DNA from: Streptomyces lacrimifluminis
Lineage (GTDB): Bacteria > Actinomycetota > Actinomycetes > Streptomycetales > Streptomycetaceae
Length of the DNA stretch: 64,000 nucleotides
Assembly: GCF_014646095.1 (NCBI RefSeq)
Contig: NZ_BMMU01000004.1
Location: 432,453 to 496,452, forward strand
Direction: 5' to 3'
Positions within the stretch are counted from its first letter, which is position 1. Each line of letters opens with the position of its first letter. The notes below the pieces were generated by a model, which was not told the origin of the DNA, searched no databases, and saw only the letters and a program-made list of their open reading frames with translations. A program made the position numbers and the translations under genes. Positions 16,136 through 23,961 of this stretch are shown here, in pieces.

Positions 16136-17761
16136 ATGACATCCTCCCGTCTCGCCGCGGCCGGTACAGCCGCCACCACCGCCGTTCTGCTGGCCGCCGC
16201 GCTCTCCCCCACCGCGGACGCGGCCGACAGGCCGACCAGGGACACCGCGATCAGGAACGCGGTGACGGCACTCGCGGACCAGGCCGCTCACCTGGGCCTG
16301 ACCGCCGCACAGGGCACCACGGTTCGAGACGTCGTCATCGACAAGGACGGCAGCCAGCACGTCCGTTACGACCGCACCTACCGGCAACTCCCCGTCCTGG
16401 GCGGCGACTTCGTGGTCCACCTGACGCCAGGTGGCACCTACCGGGGTGCGAGCCGCGCCACGACCCGGCCTATATCCCTGTCCACGATCAGCCCGGCGGT
16501 GTCGGCCCCGAAGGCCGCCGACCTGGCGGCCTCGGCGCTGCGCGCGGCGAACCGGGGCGAGGCGCTGAAGAGGACAACCTCCAAGCCCCAGCTGGTGGTT
16601 GACGCCCTGCACGGCACCCCGAAGCTCGCCTGGCAGACGAACGCGGTGGCGCTGGACTCGGCCGGCAACCCGGTCGCCCGGACCGTGGTGACCGACGCGC
16701 GCACGGGCGCCCAGATCGACGCCTGGGACAGCATCGAGACCGCGACGGGCGACGGCAAGTCCCTGTACGGCGGCACGGTTCCGTTGGAGACGACGGTCTC
16801 CGGATCGACGTACCAGCTGAAGGACCCGACGCGCGGCAACACGTACACCGGCGACGCCGAGAACGGCACCGACCTGTGCATCTTCGGCATCTGCATCATC
16901 CGCGCCCCCGCGACGCTCTTCACGGACGCCGACAACCACTGGGGCGCGGGTGCGACGGCGGACCGGGCCTCGGCGGCGGTGGACGCGCAGTACGGCACCG
17001 ACGAGACGTGGGACTACTACAAGGACACGTTCGGGCGCAGCGGCATCAAGGGCAACGGGGTCGGCTCGTACAACCGCGTGCACTACGGCAACAACTACAA
17101 CAACGCCTTCTGGGACAACAGTTGCTTCTGCATGACGTACGGCGACGGTGACGGTACGACGTTCGGCCCGCTGGTCTCGCTGGACGTGGCCGGCCACGAG
17201 ATGACGCACGGCGTGACGTCGGCCACGGCCAACCTGACGTACTCGGGCGAGTCGGGTGGCCTGAACGAGGCGACGTCGGACATCTTCGGCACGCTGGTGG
17301 AGTTCAACGCGGCCAACTCCACCGATCCCGGGGACTACTTGATCGGCGAGAAGATCGTCAAGCCGGGCTTCGGCCGGTCGGCGCTCCGCTACATGGACCA
17401 GCCGTCGAAGGACGGGAACTCCGCCAACTGCTGGAGTTCGGGCGTCGGGAACCTGGACGTCCACTACTCCTCGGGCGTGGCGAACCACTTCGCGTATCTG
17501 CTGGCGGAGGGCAGCGGCGCCAAGACGCTGAACGGTGTCAGCTACAACTCCCCTACGTGCAACGGCTCGACGGTCGGGGGCATCGGCCAGGCCAAGCTGG
17601 GTGCGATCTGGTACAAGGCGCTGACCACGTACATGACGTCGTCGACGAACTACGCGGGCGCCCGCACGGCCACGCTGAACGCGGCGCGTGATCTGTACGG
17701 GACGAGCAGCACGGAGTACGCGGCGGTGGGCGCCGCCTGGAGTGCCGTGTCGGTGGGCTGA
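16136..17761 (+). CDS. Secreted M4-family zinc metallopeptidase (thermolysin-like)
   Basis: A 541-aa preproenzyme. Seen: signal peptide (MTSSRLAAAGTA... to about residue 31, PTADAAD), a propeptide with FTP/PepSY-type sequence (DKDGSQHVRYDRTYRQLPV, LAWQTNAVAL), then the catalytic domain with the zinc motif HEMTH (H354, E355, H358) and third ligand E378 in GGLNEATSD, exactly 20 residues after H358 as in thermolysin. Catalytic His region is in GVGNLDVHYSSGVANHF. A good ribosome site (AAGGAG) precedes the ATG. It digests external protein after export by Sec. Monocistronic, followed by a hairpin at 17782-17810. Confidence 0.95.
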   Translation: MTSSRLAAAGTAATTAVLLAAALSPTADAADRPTRDTAIRNAVTALADQAAHLGLTAAQGTTVRDVVIDKDGSQHVRYDRTYRQLPVLGGDFVVHLTPGGTYRGASRATTRPISLSTISPAVSAPKAADLAASALRAANRGEALKRTTSKPQLVVDALHGTPKLAWQTNAVALDSAGNPVARTVVTDARTGAQIDAWDSIETATGDGKSLYGGTVPLETTVSGSTYQLKDPTRGNTYTGDAENGTDLCIFGICIIRAPATLFTDADNHWGAGATADRASAAVDAQYGTDETWDYYKDTFGRSGIKGNGVGSYNRVHYGNNYNNAFWDNSCFCMTYGDGDGTTFGPLVSLDVAGHEMTHGVTSATANLTYSGESGGLNEATSDIFGTLVEFNAANSTDPGDYLIGEKIVKPGFGRSALRYMDQPSKDGNSANCWSSGVGNLDVHYSSGVANHFAYLLAEGSGAKTLNGVSYNSPTCNGSTVGGIGQAKLGAIWYKALTTYMTSSTNYAGARTATLNAARDLYGTSSTEYAAVGAAWSAVSVG

Positions 17762-17781
17762 GCCGGAGAGTGCGGGACGGG

Positions 17782-17810
17782 GGCCACCCCGGGAATTCGC
17801 CGGGGTGGTC
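17782..17810 (+). terminator. Hairpin after the M4 peptidase gene
   Basis: GGCCACCCCGG / CCGGGGTGGTC, an 11-bp stem with one G-T pair and a 7-nt loop (GAATTCG side). No U-run follows, as is common in Streptomyces terminators. Confidence 0.6.
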
Positions 17811-17918
17811 ACCGGGTTGCGTGCTGACTCGGGCAAGCGGGATACGTATGGTTGACCTTGGGCCTTAAGTTGAACCCTGCACCAATGCGCCCGCCGCGAC
17901 CGAGGAGACGATGCCAGC

Positions 17919-18716
17919 ATGTCCGAATTCGAACAGAGGATCGACACCTCGGTACCGCACTCCGCCCGCATCTGGAACTACTGGCTGGGCGGCAAGGACA
18001 ACTACCCCGTGGACGAGGCGGCCGGCGACGCGTACACCGCCGTCTTCCCCGGCATCGTCACGATCGCCCGCAGCAGCCGCGCGTTCCTGGGCCGTACGAT
18101 CCGCCATCTGGCCGGGGAGGCGGGCATCCGCCAGTTCCTGGACGTCGGCACGGGCCTGCCCACGGTGGACAACACGCACGAGGTGGCCCAGTCGGTCGCC
18201 CCCGACGCGCGCATCGTGTACGTGGACCACGACCCGCTGGTCCTGACCCACGCCCGAGCGCTCCTGACGTCGACTCCCGAGGGCGCGACGGACTATGTGG
18301 ACGCCGAGCTGTACGACACGGACCGCATCCTGGAGGCGGCGGCCAGGACGCTCGACCTCACCCGCCCGACAGCCCTGATCCTGAGCGGCATCCTGGGCCA
18401 CGTGGCGGACTACGAGGTGGCGCGCGGCATCGTCCGCGACCTGCTGGCGGGCCTCCCGTCCGGCAGCTACCTCTCCCTGAACGAGGGCTCGCGGGGCACG
18501 GACCCCGACTACGAGCAGGCGCAGGACGCGTACAACGAGACGGGCGCGGTGCCGTATTTCCTGCGGCCGGTGGAGCAGATCGAGGGGTACTTCGAAGGGC
18601 TTGAGCTGGTGGAGCCGGGGGTGGTCTCGGTGCCGTTGTGGCGGCCGGAGACGAGCGCGTCCGGGGTGGCGGCGCCGGCCATCGGTCAGCACGGCGGAGT
18701 GGGACGCAAGCCCTGA
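17919..18716 (+). CDS. SAM-dependent methyltransferase, DUF574/Methyltransf_19 family
   Basis: A 265-aa protein of a family expanded in Streptomyces. Seen: family signature TSVPHSARIWNYWLGGKDNYPVDEAAG near the N-terminus, SAM-binding LDVGTGLPTVDNTHEVAQ (~residues 71-88), acidic loop IVYVDHDPLVL, GHVADYEVARGIVRDLLAGLPSGSYL and a C-terminal HGGVGRKP. No substrate is known for the family. A GAGGAGA ribosome site precedes the ATG. A paralogue lies at 29345-30187 with the same length, motif order and GVGRKP tail, so the two arose by duplication within the family. Confidence 0.85.
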   Translation: MSEFEQRIDTSVPHSARIWNYWLGGKDNYPVDEAAGDAYTAVFPGIVTIARSSRAFLGRTIRHLAGEAGIRQFLDVGTGLPTVDNTHEVAQSVAPDARIVYVDHDPLVLTHARALLTSTPEGATDYVDAELYDTDRILEAAARTLDLTRPTALILSGILGHVADYEVARGIVRDLLAGLPSGSYLSLNEGSRGTDPDYEQAQDAYNETGAVPYFLRPVEQIEGYFEGLELVEPGVVSVPLWRPETSASGVAAPAIGQHGGVGRKP

Positions 18717-18790
18717 CACGATCGTCCCGTGACGGATGTTCCGGCGCGCCGAGTACGGCTACTGCGGCTCGGCGCGCCGCAACGGCGGGC

Positions 18791-19117
18791 TCAGCCCTGC
18801 TTGGGGGCAGCCTGCTGGACCACCTCGAAGGACCAGAGCGTCGAGCCGGAGGCGGCGGGCTTGGGCTGCTCTCCGCCCGGGGACGCGGGGCGGTGCGCCG
18901 ACTGCATCGGTCCCGCCATCCAGGCCTGGAAGTCCTCCTCACTGCGCCACCGCGTGTACACCAGGTAGCTGTCGGTGCCCTCGACCGGCCGAAGCAGCTC
19001 GAACCACTCGAACCCGTCCGACCCCTCGACGGCACCGGCCCGCGACGCGAACCGCTTCTCCAGCGTCTCGCGCTGCTCTTCGGGAACGGTGAGGACGTTG
19101 ATCTTTACGATGCTCAT
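18791..19117 (-). CDS. Antibiotic biosynthesis monooxygenase-like (ABM/HmoA) protein
   Basis: A 108-aa small ferredoxin-like alpha-beta barrel. Seen: MSIVKINVLTVPEEQRETLEKRF, GAVEGSDGFEWFELLRPVEGTDSYLVYTRWRSEEDFQAWM, the standard ABM pattern with the late W/W pair. Relatives are cofactor-less monooxygenases or heme-degrading HmoA/MhuD enzymes. The C-terminus continues AHRPASPGGEQPKPAA and ends in a hydrophobic TLWSFEVVQQA strand. An ATG 9 nt upstream (19126) is also possible. Convergent with the methyltransferase. Confidence 0.8.
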   Translation of the reverse strand: MSIVKINVLTVPEEQRETLEKRFASRAGAVEGSDGFEWFELLRPVEGTDSYLVYTRWRSEEDFQAWMAGPMQSAHRPASPGGEQPKPAASGSTLWSFEVVQQAAPKQG

Positions 19118-19313
19118 GAGGCCCATCTTGCCGCAGGGTGCCGCTGACGGTTTCGCGCGGGGGCGTGGCAGGCACGGCTTGCGACTCCTGTTGGTTCGCG
19201 TTCGGACCTGCGCCGTGTACGACGTCCAGCTCGCACCGGACAGGCTTGCCGACAGCCGGCTCGGCCACGCCTCAGCCGTCGACGACGGCACCGACGATCA
19301 CCGGCTCACGCCG

Positions 19314-19829
19314 TCAACCGTCTTCGCAGGCCCTCGCTTTGAACTCCTCGACCGGGACGGTGATCGCGGATTCCTCGCCCCCGTAGCGGACCGTTCCCGG
19401 CGTGAGCCGGTCCCGGTCGGTCAGGGTGAAGGTGACACCGCTCGACGACCACGAGTTGTCCTCGGTCCAGCCGTAGAGGGTGTAAGTGGTCCTGGCGGTA
19501 AGCGGTTTGAGAGATGTGGTCGCGGTCCAGCCTGCGGCAGGCGCGTCGAGGGTCCAGGTGGCGAGACCGGCCTTGAGGGGTCGGGCGGCGTCCCATGAAC
19601 CGACGGTCACCTCACTGTCGTCGTCGGCGCCGGCCCCGTGGAGGGTCGCGCCGTCGATGTGATGTCCGCAGACCATCATGACGCCGACCAGATGACCGTC
19701 GTCGGTCACCGAGATGCCGGTGACGGCGTCAACGGGGACTGTGCACCCCGAGGTTGCGGCCAGGGCCGCGCAGGCAGCGAAAGCACCCACGACGCGCTGG
19801 ACCAACGAGTACGAAACTGTCGGCTGCAC
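19314..19829 (-). CDS. Putative secreted lipoprotein, unknown function
   Basis: About 171 aa. I start it at the GTG at 19829, which has CAGGGGG 4-5 nt upstream; the frame opens further upstream but that part has no ribosome site. Seen: signal peptide LVQRVVGAFAACAALAATSGC with a lipobox-like LAATSGC, followed by a beta-rich domain (ISVTDDGHLVGVMMVCGHHIDGATLHG, TWTLDAPAAGWTATTSLKPLTARTTYTLYGWTEDNS). I do not recognise the family. Cysteine in MMVCGHHID and the final CEDG could form a disulfide. Expected location is the outer face of the membrane. Confidence 0.65.
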   Translation of the reverse strand: MQPTVSYSLVQRVVGAFAACAALAATSGCTVPVDAVTGISVTDDGHLVGVMMVCGHHIDGATLHGAGADDDSEVTVGSWDAARPLKAGLATWTLDAPAAGWTATTSLKPLTARTTYTLYGWTEDNSWSSSGVTFTLTDRDRLTPGTVRYGGEESAITVPVEEFKARACEDG

Positions 19830-20143
19830 AGCGCCCCCTGACCCGGGGTCACCATCTGTATCCCCGTACGCCGGATCGTAGGGACGATCCGCGTCCAACT
19901 GCCGCGCCGCCGCCTACCCGTTGCACCCTCGTTGTGGCCCCGTAGCCGGAGGAGACATCGCATCGACGCCGTAGGCAGGGACGATCGCGTCGCAGCGAGC
20001 GCGGTGACAGCCGGCCTCCCGGGCTGCGAGGCCGAATCCCCTTCGGTTTCGCCGGCATGCGCGGGCAGTGTCAGCCCGAAGGCTCCAACTCCCCTGGAAC
20101 CGCACTGCACTTCAAGTCCGTCCGAATGGGATCCCGCCGTTTC
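19830..20143. other. 314-bp stretch without a supported gene
   Basis: Between the lipoprotein start and the YqeY-like stop, both on the minus strand. It should hold the lipoprotein promoter. At 19872-19891 there is an 8-bp inverted repeat CGGATCGT-AGGG-ACGATCCG, 43-62 nt upstream of the lipoprotein start, a possible operator. Short open frames in several phases have no ribosome site or coding bias. No tRNA fold was recognised. Confidence 0.5.
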
Positions 20144-20506
20144 CTACGCGGCGCCGGGACCGTCGAGGAAGCGGAGCAGTACGGCGGCCTCCGCACGGAG
20201 CCGTGCGGCTCGGTCGGCGTGTGCGGGTGCGGTCAACTGCGCCGCTGCCTCCAGGCGTTCGGCGGCCTCGGCGCGTACGACATCCTCCGCATCGCGCTCA
20301 CTCAACTCGACCCGCGCCGCCTCGGTGGTGCCGGCCCCGACCGGCGACTGTTCAAGGGCTACGCCGCGGAGTTCGGCTTCGCCCACGGGCACCGCCCCGG
20401 CGTTGTCCAGCGCACCGAGTGTCGCCCGCAGTGCGCTCACCGCGACCTTGTCGCGGGCGCGCATCGCTTCCGGAAGTGCTTGACGCATACGAAGACGTAC
20501 AGACAT
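20144..20506 (-). CDS. GatB/YqeY domain protein
   Basis: A 120-aa protein resembling YqeY and the tail domain of GatB. Seen: LRMRQALPEAMRARDKVAVSALRATLGALDNAGAVP at the N-terminus and SERDAEDVVRAEAAERLEAAAQLTAPAHADRAARLRAEAAVLLRFL. Family members may bind tRNA, but the cellular role of stand-alone YqeY is not established. The ATG at 20506 gives MSVRLRM; AAGGTCA lies upstream. Shorter than the typical 150 aa YqeY, with the C-terminus ending soon after the second helical block. Confidence 0.75.
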   Translation of the reverse strand: MSVRLRMRQALPEAMRARDKVAVSALRATLGALDNAGAVPVGEAELRGVALEQSPVGAGTTEAARVELSERDAEDVVRAEAAERLEAAAQLTAPAHADRAARLRAEAAVLLRFLDGPGAA

Positions 20507-20710
20507 GCAGGTGACCTTATGGCGGCGCCCTATGGACCCACAACGTGACAGTCCCGCGCTGGGGTGATGTCGTCCCCCACGGAGGGGTGCGGCGAACCGG
20601 TGCGGACCGGCTGTTTCGTCGGAGGGGGTATGGGGATCTCGACGATGGTGTCCATGACCGGCATGGTCGCCGGTCATGGACCTGGGGCGCGGCAGGGGGA
20701 CCCGGCCGCC

Positions 20711-21313
20711 CTACCCCCCGTACGCCCGAGCCGCCCTCCCCTCCCTCAACGTCCGCCCCCACCAAGCCACTTGCCCGAGCATCACGTTCGCCGCCGCGTC
20801 CGGCCCCGACGGGTCCCTCAGTTGCCCCTCCTCGTCGAACGACGCGCCCGCGTTGTGGAACGACACCGTGTCCCGGACCGTCGTCGCGTGGAGTTCCGCG
20901 AAGACCTGGCGGAGGTGCTCGACCGCGCGGAGGCCTCCGGAGACGCCGCCGTACGAGACGAAGGCGACCGGCTTGGCCTGCCACTCGGTGTAGTGCCAGT
21001 CGATGAGGTTCTTGAGACCGGCCGGGTAGGAGTGGTTGTACTCGGGGGTCAGGACGATGAACGCGTCCGCCGACGCCAGCTTCGGGGTGATCGCCGCCAG
21101 CTGGGCCTTCGCGTCCGCGTCGGTCGCGAACGTCGTCGGGAGAGCGGTGTCCGCGACGTCCACGACCTCCGCCACGACGTCGTCGCGTTTCTCCATCCGG
21201 TTCAGCAGCCATTCCGCCACCACCGGGCCGAAGCGGCCCTCGCGGTTGCTGCCGACGACGACGGTCACCCGTACGGGTTCAACAGATTCAGTCGATTCAG
21301 TGTGTGTCCGCAT
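20711..21313 (-). CDS. NAD(P)H-dependent FMN reductase, predicted SoxR target
   Basis: A 200-aa flavodoxin-like reductase. Seen: VRVTVVVGSNREGRFGPVVAEWL (FMN phosphate loop), FIVLTPEYNHSYPAGLKNLIDW and PVAFVSYGGVSGGLRAVEHLR, the signature of NADPH-dependent FMN reductases. The start at 21313 (MRTHTE) rather than 21328 is chosen because a perfect SoxR-type palindrome lies at 21330-21347 and the promoter geometry (TTGACC at 21351-21346, 19-nt spacer) puts the transcript start at about the 21313 ATG, suggesting leaderless mRNA. In S. coelicolor the orthologue-like SCO2478 is a known SoxR target (recollection). It likely helps in reducing redox-active quinones. Confidence 0.88.
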   Translation of the reverse strand: MRTHTESTESVEPVRVTVVVGSNREGRFGPVVAEWLLNRMEKRDDVVAEVVDVADTALPTTFATDADAKAQLAAITPKLASADAFIVLTPEYNHSYPAGLKNLIDWHYTEWQAKPVAFVSYGGVSGGLRAVEHLRQVFAELHATTVRDTVSFHNAGASFDEEGQLRDPSGPDAAANVMLGQVAWWGRTLREGRAARAYGG

Positions 21314-21329
21314 GCGGTACAGCCTCATA

Positions 21330-21347
21330 CCTCAAGCTTTCTTGAGG
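21330..21347 (-). promoter_or_regulatory. SoxR box in promoter of the FMN reductase
   Basis: CCTCAAG-CTTT-CTTGAGG, a perfect 7-bp inverted repeat with 4-nt centre, matching the E. coli SoxR operator arms exactly (CCTCAAG/CTTGAGG). On the minus strand it fills the spacer after TTGACC, where MerR-family activators bind. No soxR gene is in the window. Confidence 0.85.
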
Positions 21348-21598
21348 TCAAGCCCTGGATTCGTCTCCCCTCCTCGTCACCCGTTCACACCCCCGGCCCC
21401 GCCCCTCCGGTTCTTTTCGCGACACGCCAGTCGTACGGCGGTGACCTGCCCGAATGCCGACGCGCCGGTCGTTTCCGGCAGCCCTCCGCCACCCGTTCAC
21501 CGTATTCCTGACGGCCCCTCAGGGAGCGCGTCCGGACCCCTGCCACTTACCTCGGTAGCAGACCACCCCGTTCGCAAGCTCTCGGAGGAGCGAGCCCG

Positions 21599-22150
21599 AT
21601 GCGACGTACCGCCGCCGCCGGTCTGCTGACCGGTACCGCGCTCGCCGTCGCCCTCACGGGGGCGGCGGTCGTGGCCGCGCCCGCGTACGCAGGCAGCCGC
21701 GGGACGCTGGAGGTGTACCCGGCGACCGTCACCCCCGGTACCCAGGTCACCGTCAACACGACGGCCTGCGGAGCGGGCGGTACCGCCGCCGGGGATGCCA
21801 GCGCGGTGGGCGCCGGGGCCTTCGTCCTCGCGCCCGGTACGCACAAGGAGGCCACCGTCGGGCAGTTCCGGGTACCGCCGGGCGCGCAGCCGGGGACGTA
21901 CGAGATCGTCGCCCGGTGTGATGGAGAGGGGGACGGCCGACGGCTCAGCGGTGATCTTGTTGTCACGCTCACCTCGACCCGGCCGCCCGCACATCCTCCC
22001 GCGCACCCCAGGGGGAGTGTGAAGACGGGGGTCGGTGGCGCGCTCGGTCCCGACCCCGTGCAGACCGCGGCCGGCGTGGCGGCTCTCGCCGTCGCCGCCG
22101 CGGGCGGTACCTGGCTCCTGCATCGCCGGGCGAGAGGCGACAGGATCTGA
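21599..22150 (+). CDS. Small exported, membrane-anchored protein of unknown function
   Basis: A 183-aa protein. Seen: signal peptide MRRTAAAGLLTGTALAVALTG to about ...APAYA (residue 31), a beta-rich extracellular domain with two or three Cys (TTACGAGG, ARCDGEG), a proline-rich linker (TSTRPPAHPPAHPRG) and a C-terminal transmembrane helix (AAGVAALAVAAAGGTWLL) followed by a basic tail HRRARGDRI. The layout is that of a cell-wall-anchored surface protein, but no LPxTG-like motif is visible before the helix. GGAGGAG precedes the ATG. The next gene is a class F sortase, so the two may be functionally linked. Confidence 0.8.
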   Translation: MRRTAAAGLLTGTALAVALTGAAVVAAPAYAGSRGTLEVYPATVTPGTQVTVNTTACGAGGTAAGDASAVGAGAFVLAPGTHKEATVGQFRVPPGAQPGTYEIVARCDGEGDGRRLSGDLVVTLTSTRPPAHPPAHPRGSVKTGVGGALGPDPVQTAAGVAALAVAAAGGTWLLHRRARGDRI

Positions 22151-22333
22151 CGGACGTCCTCCGCCGCCCGTCAGCCGGTACCGCACGTCCCCTCCCCTCC
22201 GGGCCCGACGCCCCTCGCGGCCCGGAGGGGGGCAGGACGAACCATCAGAAACACAAGACGCATGAAGAGGCATAAGAAGCACAAGAAGTGCAAGAAGCAT
22301 CAGGGTGGAACAAGGGGCATCCAGGAGGCCCCC

Positions 22334-22978
22334 GTGCGCAGACTCGCCAACCTCGCCATAGCCGTCGTCACCGTCGCCGCCCTCTGCTCGGGCGCCTGGC
22401 TGGTACGCGGCGGCGGTGCGACGCACGCCCCGCCGCAGCCGTCCGCCGCCCAGGCCCGTACGCAGCCCGCCCACCCGGAGTCCGCCGTACCGGAGTCCCC
22501 GGCCCTCGCACCCTCCCCGCCCCTGCGCATCCGCATCCCCGCCATCGGCGTGAACGCCCCGCTGATGGGCCTCGGCCTCACCCCCACCGGCAGCCTGGAC
22601 GTGCCGCCCGCCGAGCGCGAGGACCTGGCCGGCTGGTACGAGGCCGGCACGGCGCCCGGCGAGACGGGCACCGCGATCGTCGCCGGGCACGTCGACAACG
22701 CCGACGGGCCGTCCGTCTTCTACCGGCTCGGCGCTCTGAAGAAGGGCGGCGCGATCGAGGTCGAGCGGCGTGACGGGAGCACCGCTCTCTTCACCGTGGA
22801 CGCCGTCGAGGTGTACGACACGAAGGACTTCCCCGACGAGAAGGTGTACGGGGCCGCGAAACGGGCCGAGTTGCGGGTCATCACCTGCGGGGGCGGTTAC
22901 ACACCGGGGTCGGGTTACGACGGCAACGTCGTCGTCTTCGCCCACCTCACCGGCAGCAGCCGACACCCGTCGGGCTAG
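22334..22978 (+). CDS. Class F sortase
   Basis: About 214 aa. Sortases cut a sorting signal and join the protein to the cell wall. Seen: N-terminal transmembrane segment (ANLAIAVVTVAALCSGAW), a proline/alanine linker, then the sortase fold: RIRIPAIGVNAPLMGLGLTPTGSLDVPP, the catalytic His in TAIVAGHVDN, the catalytic Cys in RVITCGGGYTPGSGYDGN. Class F is the Streptomyces-type assignment. The start is the GTG at 22334 with AGGAGG 5 nt upstream; an ATG at 22262 in frame (a lysine/histidine-rich extension) has no ribosome site but is not excluded. Convergent with the TauE/SafE gene. Confidence 0.85.
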   Translation: MRRLANLAIAVVTVAALCSGAWLVRGGGATHAPPQPSAAQARTQPAHPESAVPESPALAPSPPLRIRIPAIGVNAPLMGLGLTPTGSLDVPPAEREDLAGWYEAGTAPGETGTAIVAGHVDNADGPSVFYRLGALKKGGAIEVERRDGSTALFTVDAVEVYDTKDFPDEKVYGAAKRAELRVITCGGGYTPGSGYDGNVVVFAHLTGSSRHPSG

Positions 22979-22990
22979 GCTTGAGCCCCG

Positions 22991-23776
22991 CTAGGCCAGC
23001 CACTGCTGGTACGCCAGATTCGCCACCAGCGTGAACACGACCACCAGCAGCACCACCCGTACGAACCCGCTCCCCTTCTTCAGTGCCGTTCGAGCCCCCA
23101 CCATCCCGCCGGCCAGGTTGAACGCGGCCAGCAGCGCGCCCAGCTGCCAGTACACCGTGCCCTGCCAGGCGAAGATCGCCAGGGCGCCCGCGTTGGTGCA
23201 GCAGTTGACGATCTTGGCGGTGGCGGAGGCGGTCACCAGATCGAGGTGGAGCAGCGCGGTGAGCGCGAGGACCAGGAACGTGCCCGTGCCGGGGCCTATG
23301 AGGCCGTCGTAGAAGCCGACGCCCAGGCCCGCGAGTCCGATCGCGGCGAGGACGCGGCGCGCGGAGACCGGGGTGGTCGCGGGGGCCGTACCGAAGGCGG
23401 GCTTGAAGATCACGAAGGCGCCCACGCCGAGCAGGACGACCATGATGACCGGCTTCAGGACGTCCGTGCTCATACCGGCCGCCACGAACGCCCCGGCCGT
23501 CGACCCGGCGACCGCGGCCAGTCCGATGCGTACCGCCAGACGTACGTCCACCGGTGTCTTGCGTGTATACGTCACGGCCGCGCCCGTGGTGCCGACGATC
23601 GCCATGGCCTTGTTGGTGCCGAGCGCGTACTGCGCCGCCGACGACGTGTTCGGGAGCCCCAGCAGCAGTACGGGGATCATGAGCAGGCCACCGCCGCCCA
23701 CGACGGCGTCGATCCAGCCGGCCGCGAGGGCGGCGGCACAGAGGGCGACGATCATGGGCAGAGATATGTCGGGCAT
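22991..23776 (-). CDS. TauE/SafE-family sulfite/organosulfur exporter
   Basis: A 261-aa membrane protein with about eight hydrophobic helices. Seen: WIDAVVGGGGLLMIPVLLLGLPN at the N-terminus and YDGLIGPGTGTFLVLALTALLHL in the second half, the duplicated Gly-rich motif of the TauE/SafE family, which exports sulfite or sulfonates or takes up related anions. The ATG at 23776 gives MPDISLPM; the longer frame to 23845 lacks support. Stops 13 bp from the sortase stop, convergent. Divergent from the nir reductase gene. Confidence 0.88.
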   Translation of the reverse strand: MPDISLPMIVALCAAALAAGWIDAVVGGGGLLMIPVLLLGLPNTSSAAQYALGTNKAMAIVGTTGAAVTYTRKTPVDVRLAVRIGLAAVAGSTAGAFVAAGMSTDVLKPVIMVVLLGVGAFVIFKPAFGTAPATTPVSARRVLAAIGLAGLGVGFYDGLIGPGTGTFLVLALTALLHLDLVTASATAKIVNCCTNAGALAIFAWQGTVYWQLGALLAAFNLAGGMVGARTALKKGSGFVRVVLLVVVFTLVANLAYQQWLA

Positions 23777-23911
23777 GATCACGAGCTTAGGTGGCACGTC
23801 CGCCGGTGACGGCCACGGGATATCGTTCGTGCACCTCACAGCCACCCGCCCCGCCCCTCCCGAACCCTCACACCCACTCCCGGCCCCCGCTGAGGGAAGC
23901 GTGCCCCCCGG

Positions 23912-23955
23912 GAAACAGACGTGATGCGGCCGGGTAACACCGGCAACGCACGCTG
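23912..23955 (+). promoter_or_regulatory. GlnR-like 11-nt periodic site before the nir operon
   Basis: GAAAC (23912-23916), GATGC (23923-23927), GTAAC (23934-23938) and AACGC (23945-23949) are each 11 nt apart. The block GTAACACcGGCaaCGCACGCTG (23934-23955) repeats the nasA block at 5377-5398. Fits the known GlnR half-site layout; not verified by binding. Confidence 0.7.
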
Positions 23956-23961
23956 CAGTAC

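Noticed and set aside
16082..17971. 629-codon minus-strand open frame over the M4 peptidase
   Set aside because: Shadow of the peptidase gene; no recognisable protein.
19830..20143. tRNA gene
   Set aside because: A TTCAAGTCC-like T-loop string occurs, but no acceptor or D/anticodon stems can be folded around it.
20517..21212. Minus-strand frame overlapping the FMN reductase
   Set aside because: Alternate frame of the reductase; arginine/glycine-rich nonsense.
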